Assembly: GCA_024280875.1 (NCBI GenBank)
Contig: JAJRPH010000438.1
Span: forward strand, 1-13,886
Direction of reading: 5' to 3'
Source: Deltaproteobacteria bacterium
GTDB taxonomy: Bacteria > Desulfobacterota > Desulfobacteria > Desulfobacterales > Desulfosalsimonadaceae
Length of the DNA stretch: 13,886 nucleotides
In this document: piece by piece, positions 6,992 to 13,726 of the stretch
Layout: every line of letters starts with the position of its first letter
Numbering within the stretch: position 1 is the stretch's first letter
Made by a program: the position numbers and the translations under genes
Notes under the pieces: generated by a model
What the model was told of the DNA's origin: nothing
What the model saw: only the letters and a program-made list of their open reading frames with translations
Databases searched by the model: none

Positions 6992-7177
6992 GGTAAAAAG
7001 GTCTGCGCCCGGAAATAGTGAAATAAATATTTTAAATCATTGGAAAAGAGCTGAAAAAAATGCGGTACCGGCGGCACCGTAAAAGACGGTACTATCGAAA
7101 TACAGGGGGATCACAGGGATCTGCTGATGGGTGAACTGGAAAAAAAAGGATGGACAGTCAAGCGTTCCGGTGGTTAA
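6992..7177 (+). pseudogene. Decayed SUI1/YciH-family translation initiation factor 1-like gene
   Basis: The frame 7061-7177 encodes 38 residues, CGTGGTVKDGTIEIQGDHRD then LLMGELEKKGWTVKRSGG and a stop. This matches the conserved C-terminal half of bacterial SUI1/eIF1-like proteins; E. coli YciH ends similarly with CGGAVKDGVIEIQGD...VKLAGG. Upstream, IIGKELKK (7036-7059) sits in a different frame, broken by one base at the A-run 7054-7060. GNSEINIL (7011-7034) and GKKVCA (6992-7009) appear in further frames and fit the family less certainly. Stops interrupt every frame upstream and no intact N-terminus exists. SUI1 proteins are about 110 residues and help select start codons. I am sure of the C-terminal identity and fairly sure it is a pseudogene; the left boundary is a guess. 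Confidence 0.72.
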
Positions 7178-7262
7178 ATTCAAAAAGATTAATTTTTCGA
7201 AGCCGTCATTGTTGTTTATGACAAACTCGGTTTCGCTCTTTCAGGAAAGGATAAAATCAAGT

Positions 7263-7925
7263 ATGGATCTTGTAATGACAAAAATTGATGCAGTTGATAT
7301 TCAGGATGCATGGTTTCAATGTATTGCCGCGATTTTAGATGTCGGGTTTAAATATGAAATTCAGTATGGATCGTATGTGGGCCAGACACGGCTGGAATTT
7401 GATCACATTGTCGTGCATATTAAACGACCGTATTCAGCACCCTATGACACCATGCTGCCGCAGATACCAACTCATCTGAACATACCGGACCCGGTTGCTA
7501 ACGGTTACGTGGAGCAGTATTTGCCGTATTTAATGACCGATCATATTGAGCCCACCGAACAATATACATACGGGTCCAGGATATACCCGCAGATTCCTTA
7601 CTGGATCGAGGTACTTAAAAAAACCCCCAATACGAACCAGGCGGTTTTGCAGGTGGCCCGACATGATGATTATAAACTGGAAGATCCGCCGTGTTTAAGG
7701 CATATTGATATGCGGATAAAGGATAATATCCTGATTTTTTATCCGTATTTCCGATCGTGGGATCTATGGGGAGGATTTCCCGCAAACCTTGCCGGTATAG
7801 CGGTGTTGCAGAAAACAATGGCCGATGAAATCGGTGTGGAATCGGGTCCGATCGTAGCCAGCAGTAAAGGACTACATATTTACGGGTATGTGGAGGAACT
7901 GGCTAAACTTAGAACCGGAAAATAA
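7263..7925 (+). CDS. Thymidylate synthase-fold protein, divergent archaeal-like ThyA
   Basis: The C-terminal half carries the thymidylate synthase signature with the same spacing as E. coli ThyA. Counting from ATG 7263 it has Cys144 in DPPCL, then FRSWDLWGGFPAN with Arg164, Ser165, Asp167, Gly171 and Asn175, and LHIY with His205 and Tyr207. The E. coli equivalents are C146, R166, S167, D169, G173, N177, H207 and Y209, a constant offset of 2. The family makes dTMP from dUMP with methylene-tetrahydrofolate; an Asn at the N177 position favours dUMP over dCMP. Differences are Leu after the catalytic Cys instead of His, and no visible Arg pair at the R126/R127 equivalents (TNQA instead). PPCL and the 220-residue length recall archaeal-type enzymes. 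The start is uncertain. ATG 7263 has AAAGG 12 nt upstream; ATG 7218 and 7275 are alternatives. GTG 7131 is unlikely because that DNA is the SUI1 remnant. Confidence 0.78.
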   Translation: MDLVMTKIDAVDIQDAWFQCIAAILDVGFKYEIQYGSYVGQTRLEFDHIVVHIKRPYSAPYDTMLPQIPTHLNIPDPVANGYVEQYLPYLMTDHIEPTEQYTYGSRIYPQIPYWIEVLKKTPNTNQAVLQVARHDDYKLEDPPCLRHIDMRIKDNILIFYPYFRSWDLWGGFPANLAGIAVLQKTMADEIGVESGPIVASSKGLHIYGYVEELAKLRTGK

Positions 7926-7984
7926 AGGCATCATCATTTAAAACCCGGCTAAACTGAAATATTAAAACCGATCAGGATGTGATG

Positions 7985-8836
7985 ATGAAAAAAAGAATAC
8001 AGCAGACGGAAACGGCACACAGTTCAACTCCCGATGATATTTCCATCGAGCCCCGCCAGCCGGAGTTTGATTTTTCAGGTGTCAGTAAATACTGGCTGCG
8101 GGATCCCTTCACCTCTCATTTTATGAATGCCCTTTCCATTGTGGTGCCGCATTCGGAACGCACAGTCATCGACATTGTACGAAAATACGCGGATAACATC
8201 TCTGATGCGAAACTGGTTCGGGATATGGATGCGCTGATCCGGCAGGAAGGCAGGCACACGCTGATGCACCTGCGATGCAATGATTTGTTGACAAAGTGCG
8301 GGTATCCTGCGGTCCGCCTGTTTGAACGGTTTCAGAGATTTTTTGTCAGCATATTGCGCAAAATTTCCCCGCCTGCGTGGGAGCTGGCCATACCCGCATC
8401 ATTTGAACATTTTACATCCGCTATCAGCCGGGAATTTATTGTTAACCAGGCTTTCTGGGTGGGCGATAAGTCCAATGCCGCAATTGACTTCTCCAACTGG
8501 CACGCCTTAGAAGAACTGGAACACCAGGCCGTGTGTTTTGATGTGTTTGCGGCTCTGGAAAAACGGACCTGGCTGTTGACCCTGTCTCTGCTTTTTATAT
8601 GGATGCCGTCTATACTGGTGTCGGTCTACGGTGTTCAGCTCTATTTTCTTTTAAAAGACGGGATACTCCTTAAACGTAAAAACTGGAGGCCTTATCTGAA
8701 GTTTATTTTTCAATCCCTGCCCATTCTTACACGAGGCGCATTCAAATATTTTAACAAAGGGTATCTTCCCTGGAGCAAGAAAGACATTGATATTTACCGG
8801 TCGCAGAAACAAAAGATACAAAATATCATTTCCTGA
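7985..8836 (+). CDS. Putative metal-dependent hydrolase, PF10118/COG3687-like
   Basis: This is a helical protein of 283 residues resembling the 'predicted metal-dependent hydrolase' family PF10118. It starts like that family, with a short N-terminal region and then WLRDPFTSHFMNALSIVVPHSE. Probable metal ligands form a ferritin-like pattern: RQEGRHTLMH (Glu88, His91), FEHFTS (Glu141, His142) and WHALEELEHQAVCFD (His173, Glu176/177, Glu179, His180). Such E..H sets usually hold a di-iron or similar site. One long hydrophobic stretch (about 196-224, TWLLTLSLLFIWMPSILVSV) suggests membrane attachment. The substrate is unknown. The start is chosen because AGGA (7974-7977) is spaced 7 nt from ATG 7985; ATG 7982 and GTG 7979 are in frame just before. 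It follows the ThyA-like gene by 59 nt. Confidence 0.78.
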   Translation: MKKRIQQTETAHSSTPDDISIEPRQPEFDFSGVSKYWLRDPFTSHFMNALSIVVPHSERTVIDIVRKYADNISDAKLVRDMDALIRQEGRHTLMHLRCNDLLTKCGYPAVRLFERFQRFFVSILRKISPPAWELAIPASFEHFTSAISREFIVNQAFWVGDKSNAAIDFSNWHALEELEHQAVCFDVFAALEKRTWLLTLSLLFIWMPSILVSVYGVQLYFLLKDGILLKRKNWRPYLKFIFQSLPILTRGAFKYFNKGYLPWSKKDIDIYRSQKQKIQNIIS

Positions 8837-8880
8837 CCGGGTGCAAACTTCATGTTGGTTTTTTTGGATAAGGACTTCTA

Positions 8881-9282
8881 ATGGCATCAAATTGTATAGA
8901 GCATATCGGGTTTGTCGTCAAAGACAGCGAAGGAATGGCCCGTTGGTATAATGAGGCCCTGGGATTTATCGTTTTAAATTCTTTTGATACGCAAAACGGT
9001 CATGTGGCGTTTATCAAAAGCAGCGAAACCGGGCTGATATTTGAGCTGATTACCGACAAAACCCTGGCCCCCATTGAAGACGCACTCACCCATCCGCTAC
9101 AGCTTCATATTTCATTTAAAAGCAACGACATTGAAATAGACAAAAACAGGCTGCTGGAACTGGGTGCGGAATTTGTGACCGATTGTGCCACCACAGATCC
9201 GGATGCCACGGTGCTGATTGTTAAAGATCCCTGGGGTAATTTCATACAGCTGGCGCAGAGAAAAGAAGATTTTTATAAGTAA
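8881..9282 (+). CDS. VOC/glyoxalase-bleomycin resistance-fold protein
   Basis: This 133-residue protein has the two-module beta-alpha-beta-beta-beta VOC fold. The first half is IEHIGFVVKD, MARWYNEALGF and HVAFIKSSE...IFELIT. The second half is LQLHISFKS, NRLLELGAEFV, ATVLIVKDPWGNFIQLAQ. The usual metal ligands would be His8, Glu55, His76 and a final Glu in 'GN.IEL'. Here the last one is Gln123 (GNFIQLAQ). The family includes glyoxalase I, epimerases and dioxygenases, so no substrate can be assigned. The DPWGN phrase is typical. ATG 8881 has AAGGA (8870-8874) at 6-nt spacing. It lies 44 nt after the PF10118-like gene, so co-transcription is likely. Confidence 0.88.
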   Translation: MASNCIEHIGFVVKDSEGMARWYNEALGFIVLNSFDTQNGHVAFIKSSETGLIFELITDKTLAPIEDALTHPLQLHISFKSNDIEIDKNRLLELGAEFVTDCATTDPDATVLIVKDPWGNFIQLAQRKEDFYK

Positions 9283-9406
9283 ATCGTGCGGACTGAAAAC
9301 GTTAATTTCCCCAATTTCTTCTTTTGGCTCAAAAGTTAATCCTTCTGATAATGAACCTGAAGTTTCGGGAGCTTTAAACACACTGGTTGCTGATAACCTC
9401 ACTCCT

Positions 9407-10183
9407 ATGATCAATAAAGAAAATAAAGCACTTTTGTTTCAGGCCTGGATGAAATTGATCCGTGCCTATCTGATTTCATTTGCCACAAGTCTGGCGGCCG
9501 GATATATTTTGATCGAATGGTTCCATCTGGATTCGCAAAAATTGTTTGAAATAACCACCAAACGTCTGTCGGTTGCCAGTGCGGTGTTTAAAAAAGGGAT
9601 GGAATTCGGAATCGATACGGGCATTTTACTGTTTGTCTGGAATTCCCTGAGCGCTCTGGCTTTAATCTCTTTTATTTATACCGCATCATTGATTAATCCG
9701 AGCAACATCACCAGATTTCCCCGTGTATTGAGGCAATCTTTGGTGGGCAAATCGCGAATGAAGGCGCTGTGTTTTTTGCCCGGGTGTGCAAAAATTGAAG
9801 AAGAACCGGTCCGTCGTTTATATGTCTGGCTGATGGTGCCTTTGTTTGGCATTATATTGCTCGGTGTGGAATGCGGATTTATCGTTTCAACGGCCACCCA
9901 CTTGTTCGGGTTCTATTTTATCGGCATCATGTCCCTGGTGCCCCATGGGATCATTGAAATCCCGGCCATTTCTTTGGCCGGGGCGGTGACTTTTTCCGGG
10001 CATCTGCTGGTTAAAGAGGCTGTCGGCAATAATCCGGCAACTGATGTATTTGATCGTGTGGAGGCATACAGAAACAAACTCCCCATCAGAACCATTGCGC
10101 TGTTTGTGATTTTATGCCTGTTGATCGCGGGATACATAGAGGCGCATGTAACAGGAAAAGTGGTCGTTTTTTTTGTTCAATAA
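9407..10183 (+). CDS. SpoIIM/DUF95-family integral membrane protein
   Basis: The protein has about five membrane segments (near residues 18-37, 69-93, 138-163, 167-200, 226-247, counted from ATG 9407). It carries the family signature VPHGIIEIPAISLAGAV (178-194): the HG.EI.A..LAGA motif of stage II sporulation protein M/DUF95 proteins. In Bacillus, SpoIIM joins the engulfment machine with SpoIID and SpoIIP. Homologues are common in non-sporulating bacteria and archaea, where the role is unknown. The open frame extends back to 9218 and overlaps the VOC gene by 65 nt. The upstream part is polar and unlike the family, so I chose ATG 9407 (258 residues). No clear Shine-Dalgarno is seen there, so the start is uncertain; ATG 9446 is another option. 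It follows the VOC gene on the same strand. Confidence 0.75.
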   Translation: MINKENKALLFQAWMKLIRAYLISFATSLAAGYILIEWFHLDSQKLFEITTKRLSVASAVFKKGMEFGIDTGILLFVWNSLSALALISFIYTASLINPSNITRFPRVLRQSLVGKSRMKALCFLPGCAKIEEEPVRRLYVWLMVPLFGIILLGVECGFIVSTATHLFGFYFIGIMSLVPHGIIEIPAISLAGAVTFSGHLLVKEAVGNNPATDVFDRVEAYRNKLPIRTIALFVILCLLIAGYIEAHVTGKVVVFFVQ

Positions 10184-10217
10184 GTCCAGGATACAGTAAT
10201 TTTAACCGGATTGATTA

Positions 10218-10223
10218 TATAAT
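10218..10223 (+). promoter_or_regulatory. Possible -10 element before the cysteine desulfurase gene
   Basis: A perfect TATAAT lies 40 nt before the start codon at 10263. No good -35 is seen at the proper distance. A TTGATTA (10211-10217) / TAATCAA (10244-10250) inverted pair brackets it and might be an operator, but AT-rich DNA gives such matches by chance. Confidence 0.3.
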
Positions 10224-10262
10224 ATATTGGATTAACGCGTAATTAATCAAAGGTAAAGAATT

Positions 10263-11405
10263 ATGGCACACCCCATTTATTTAGATTATAACGGTACAAC
10301 CCCGCATGACCCGGAAGTGATTGCAGCCATGCGGCCGTTTTTTGAAACCGAATTCGGCAACCCTTCCAGTTCCCACTGGTACGGCATTGCCCCGCGCCGG
10401 GCTGTTGAAACCGCAAGAAGGCAGGTGGCATCAGCCATAAATTGCGACCCGGAGGAAATTTTGTTCACCAGTGGCGGGACCGAGTCCAACAACCATGCCA
10501 TTAAAAGTGTTGCCCGATTGATGAAGTATAAGGGGAACCATATCATCACATCAAAGATAGAGCACCCGGCCGTGCTGGAAGTCTGCAGCTTTCTGGAAAC
10601 GCAGGGATTTCGGGTAACCTGTCTGCCGGTGAACGATACCGGCATTGTCCGGGTGGCAGATGTTGAAAATGCCATTTGTCAGGAAACCATCCTGATTTCC
10701 ATCATGCATGCCAACAATGAAACCGGCGCTATCCAGCCCATTGCCGAAATCGGTGCGCTGGCCAAAGCTAAAAATATTATCATGCACACGGACGCAGCCC
10801 AGTCTGTGGGAAAAATTCCCACAGATGTTCGTGAACTGAAGGTCGCGTTACTATCAATAGCCGGACACAAAGTCTATGCGCCCAAAGGAATCGGGGTGTT
10901 ATATATTCAAAAGCCCTTAAAGCCGGAACCGTTTTGTCATGGTGCAGGCCAGGAGGACGGTCGCCGGGCCGGCACGGAAAATGTTATCGGAATCGTCGGT
11001 TTGGGAAAAGCCTGTGAAATCGCACACCGGGACCTTGCGAAAAATATGGCGCATATGAAGTATCTCCGGGACCGGCTTTATGACGGTATTACGGCAAAAG
11101 TCGACCAGGTGAGGTTAAATGGTCCTCACGAGCTTCGATTGCCCAACACATTAAGCCTGTCTTTTTACGGTCTTGAAGCCAACCGGATTTTAGAGGAGAT
11201 AGGCCTGGATGTGGCCGCATCCGCAGGCGCGGCCTGCCATTCGGATACCGTGGAAATCTCCCATGTGCTCACAGCCATGGGTATTCCCGAAGACTGGGGC
11301 AAGGGAACGGTAAGATTCAGCATAGGGAAAATGACTACGGAAGCTGAAATTGACCGGGCTATTGCGGTGGTTGTTAAGGCGGTTCAAAGATTAAGGAGCC
11401 GGTAA
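10263..11405 (+). CDS. NifS-family cysteine desulfurase / selenocysteine lyase-like PLP enzyme
   Basis: This class V aminotransferase-fold enzyme takes sulfur (or selenium) from cysteine (or selenocysteine), leaving alanine and a persulfide for Fe-S clusters, thiolation or selenophosphate. In its 380 residues I see YLDYNGTTP at the start, FTSGGTESNNHAI (68-80), the PLP-stacking His101 (SKIEHPAV), HANNETG (149-155), HTDAAQ with Asp177 and Gln180, and the PLP lysine Lys203 in SIAGHKVYAPKG. RRAGTEN follows at 234-240, and Cys325 is in SAGAACHSD. The AACHSD wording and IMHANNETG are close to animal selenocysteine lyase rather than the SGSACTS of IscS. At the position after the PLP His, where IscS has Lys and human SCLY has Asp (recalled), this protein has Pro102. 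Substrate preference is therefore open. AAAGG at 10249-10253 is 9 nt from ATG. No iscU or nifU lies beside it. Confidence 0.92.
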   Translation: MAHPIYLDYNGTTPHDPEVIAAMRPFFETEFGNPSSSHWYGIAPRRAVETARRQVASAINCDPEEILFTSGGTESNNHAIKSVARLMKYKGNHIITSKIEHPAVLEVCSFLETQGFRVTCLPVNDTGIVRVADVENAICQETILISIMHANNETGAIQPIAEIGALAKAKNIIMHTDAAQSVGKIPTDVRELKVALLSIAGHKVYAPKGIGVLYIQKPLKPEPFCHGAGQEDGRRAGTENVIGIVGLGKACEIAHRDLAKNMAHMKYLRDRLYDGITAKVDQVRLNGPHELRLPNTLSLSFYGLEANRILEEIGLDVAASAGAACHSDTVEISHVLTAMGIPEDWGKGTVRFSIGKMTTEAEIDRAIAVVVKAVQRLRSR

Positions 11406-11412
11406 ATAATAT

Positions 11413-11439
11413 TGGTGAAAAAGAGTATGGTGAAAAAGA
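11413..11439 (+). repeat. Short direct repeat after the PLP-enzyme gene
   Basis: TGGTGAAAAAGA occurs at 11413-11424 and 11428-11439, with a 15-bp period. It lies just after the stop at 11405 and before the next promoter. No function is evident. Confidence 0.5.
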
Positions 11440-11459
11440 CTTAAACTTTTGAAGCCTGC

Positions 11460-11488
11460 TTGACGATTTAAGGATAAAAAGATATAAA
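11460..11488 (+). promoter_or_regulatory. Sigma70-type promoter for the TMTC-like gene
   Basis: TTGACG (11460-11465), a 17-nt spacer, and TATAAA (11483-11488) match five of six consensus bases in each hexamer. It lies about 80 nt upstream of ATG 11570, so the TPR membrane protein probably has its own transcript. Confidence 0.6.
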
Positions 11489-11569
11489 GCAGCGTTGATA
11501 AGAAATAATTTTGAATTATTATCACCATTCAGAGGGTTGTATTATAAAACGGAAAATGAGCCTCCTTTG

Positions 11570-13726
11570 ATGAATTTTACCATCACCCATGCAGATACAA
11601 AAGATACACATAGCCCTTTGTGGATGACCTGTGTTTTTATTCTGCTGCTCATGGCTGCAGGGACACTGGTGTACTCAAATACCTTTCATGCGTCATTTGT
11701 TTTTGATGATATTAATTTTATTACCAAAAATGATCCCAATGTTCATATGACGGAATTCTCCTGGGGTGCTTTAAAAAAAGCGGCCATAAAAGGACATCCC
11801 CGGCACCGGTACCTGCCGAATATCAGCTTTGCCATTAATTATTATTTTGGTGCGGAAAACCCATTTGGATACCATCTGGTCAACATAGGCATTCATTTGC
11901 TGACCGGTATTTTTCTGTTTTTTTTATTTCAGGCAACACTTGGTTTGTGTAGCCGGCAGGATGGCGACAGTTTTTCCGGAAACAGGTCGATACCATCCGT
12001 TTCATCGGAAATCCTGTCTTTTTTTGCGGTGCTGATCTGGCTGGTACACCCGGTTCAAACCAATGCTGTGACCTATATCTGTCAGCGGATGGCCAGCATG
12101 GTGTCCATGTTTTATATCCTTTCTCTGCTGTGTTATGTATTGGGCCGGATAAACTTTCGCAAAGGAAAGATCAAAACAGCTGTTTTTCTTTTTTCCGGAT
12201 GTATCCTTGCCGGATGCTGCGCGGTGGCCAGCAAAGAAAATGCCGGCCCTCTGCCGATTTTTATCCTGTTTTATGAATGGTTTTTCTTTCAGGATTTAAA
12301 GACGTTTCGATCTTGCCGGACGTTACTGTGGGTTCTGATCGGGGGGATTGTTTTTGCAGTTGTTACCATTCATTTTTTAGGTGTCGATCCTTTTCAACGG
12401 ATTATTAATTCATACAGCCGACGGGAATTTACTCTGCCCCAGCGGGTAATGACCGAATTCCGGGTAGTCGTTTATTATTTGAGCCTGCTTTTTTATCCTC
12501 AGCCGTCACGCTTGATTTTAGACCATAATTACCCCCTGTCAACTGCGTTCCCGGATCCGTTTTCGACACTCACCTGTTTAGTTTTGATCATCGTAATTGC
12601 CGGCCTGGCGGTTTATCTGGCAAAAAAAGAACGCCTGATTTCTTTTGCGCTTTTATGGTTTTTGGGCAACCTGCTTATAGAATCCTCGGTGATCGGAATC
12701 GAAATTATATACGAGCACCGGATGTATCTGCCGACGATGTTTCTTTACCTGATGCTTACGATCATGCTTTTTCGGATGATGCGGTCCAAAAGGGCGGCTA
12801 TGGGTATTCTGATTGTGTGCGTGATGTTTCTGTCCGTGTGGGCTCATCAGCGAAACCGGATCTGGGAAAGTGACGTCACTTTCTGGACGGACAGTGTGAA
12901 AAAGTCGCCCCAAAAAGCACGCCCCTATCAAAACCTGGCGTATTCCCTACAGATTAGGAAAAAATTTGAAGACGCGCTGGTTTACTACCGTAAATCACTT
13001 GCCATCAAACCCCATCCTGTGGTTTATTTTAATATGGGGCTGTGTCTGGATGGGATCGGATATTACTGTGATGCGGTGGATGCTTATGGGAATGCATTGA
13101 AAATGCAATATAATACCCCCCAGGTTTATGGTAATCTTGCGAAAGCACTGGCCCATATCGGTGAATTCACTGCCGCTATTTCGTATTTTGAGAATGCCTC
13201 AAAGAAGAGTTTTTCAGATCCAACATTTAAGAAAAATGCGTTGGTTTTGAAGGATTTTTTGAAGCATTGCCGAACGCCTGAAAAGTGTATACGGATGAGC
13301 ATTGCTCAGAAACCGGATAATCCGGCCCTGCAATTTAAGCTGGGAATGATTTACGAAAAGCAGGGAAAACCGGATCAGGCATATGGTGTTTATGAAAAAA
13401 TCCTAAGTAAAATTGGTAAGTCGGACCGGAAGCTGTATCTGCTGGTGTTAAACCGTATGGCGGTTTTGCATGCCATAAAAGGGGAGATGGCACAATCGCT
13501 TCAACTGCTGCAAAAAGGGATTGAAGTCGCTCCGGATAATCCCTATTTTTATTATGAAATGGCCGCTTTTTATGCCGCTGCTGGGGAAGTAAAAAATTCA
13601 TTGGTCTGGCTGGATATGGCGATTAAAAAAGGATTTCAGAACAGGGAGAAAATCCGCTCGGACAGGCGGCTGGATAGTATTAGAAATACCCAGTATTTTC
13701 AGAACTTGATTAAACGAACAGGATGA
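11570..13726 (+). CDS. TMTC/PMT-like multi-spanning membrane protein with C-terminal TPRs
   Basis: About ten or more membrane segments fill residues 15-430 and TPR repeats fill about 450-690 of the 718-residue protein. The first loop has FVFDDINFI..NDP with Asp46-Asp47, matching the acidic pair that GT-C glycosyltransferases use for metal or lipid-phosphate sugar donors. Further family-like phrases are RHRYLPNISFAINYYFG (79-95), PFGYHLVNIGIHLL, HPVQTNAVTYICQR (160-173) and IGIEIIYEHRMYLP (375-388). These resemble eukaryotic TMTC O-mannosyltransferases and many uncharacterised bacterial homologues. The C-terminus ends with a degenerate TPR closing motif (LDSIRNTQYFQNLI). A protein O-glycosylation role is inferred, not shown. 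The open frame extends to a TTG at 11495; I chose ATG 11570 because the hydrophobic domain follows directly and the promoter fits. The Shine-Dalgarno is weak for both. Confidence 0.82.
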   Translation: MNFTITHADTKDTHSPLWMTCVFILLLMAAGTLVYSNTFHASFVFDDINFITKNDPNVHMTEFSWGALKKAAIKGHPRHRYLPNISFAINYYFGAENPFGYHLVNIGIHLLTGIFLFFLFQATLGLCSRQDGDSFSGNRSIPSVSSEILSFFAVLIWLVHPVQTNAVTYICQRMASMVSMFYILSLLCYVLGRINFRKGKIKTAVFLFSGCILAGCCAVASKENAGPLPIFILFYEWFFFQDLKTFRSCRTLLWVLIGGIVFAVVTIHFLGVDPFQRIINSYSRREFTLPQRVMTEFRVVVYYLSLLFYPQPSRLILDHNYPLSTAFPDPFSTLTCLVLIIVIAGLAVYLAKKERLISFALLWFLGNLLIESSVIGIEIIYEHRMYLPTMFLYLMLTIMLFRMMRSKRAAMGILIVCVMFLSVWAHQRNRIWESDVTFWTDSVKKSPQKARPYQNLAYSLQIRKKFEDALVYYRKSLAIKPHPVVYFNMGLCLDGIGYYCDAVDAYGNALKMQYNTPQVYGNLAKALAHIGEFTAAISYFENASKKSFSDPTFKKNALVLKDFLKHCRTPEKCIRMSIAQKPDNPALQFKLGMIYEKQGKPDQAYGVYEKILSKIGKSDRKLYLLVLNRMAVLHAIKGEMAQSLQLLQKGIEVAPDNPYFYYEMAAFYAAAGEVKNSLVWLDMAIKKGFQNREKIRSDRRLDSIRNTQYFQNLIKRTG

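Larger units (their letters stand above)
6801..7262. other. 462-bp divergent intergenic region containing a decayed gene
   Basis: The region lies between the divergent CBS-protein and thymidylate-synthase-like genes. It contains the CBS promoter and Shine-Dalgarno, a CGGCAAGT repeat, and a degenerate SUI1/YciH coding remnant at about 6992-7177. Because the remnant occupies this DNA in another reading frame, the open frame running back to GTG 7131 is not expected to be coding before about 7218. Confidence 0.6.

Noticed and set aside
9218..9406. N-terminal extension of the SpoIIM-like protein
   Set aside because: It overlaps the VOC gene in another frame, is polar and unlike the family, and lacks a ribosome site.
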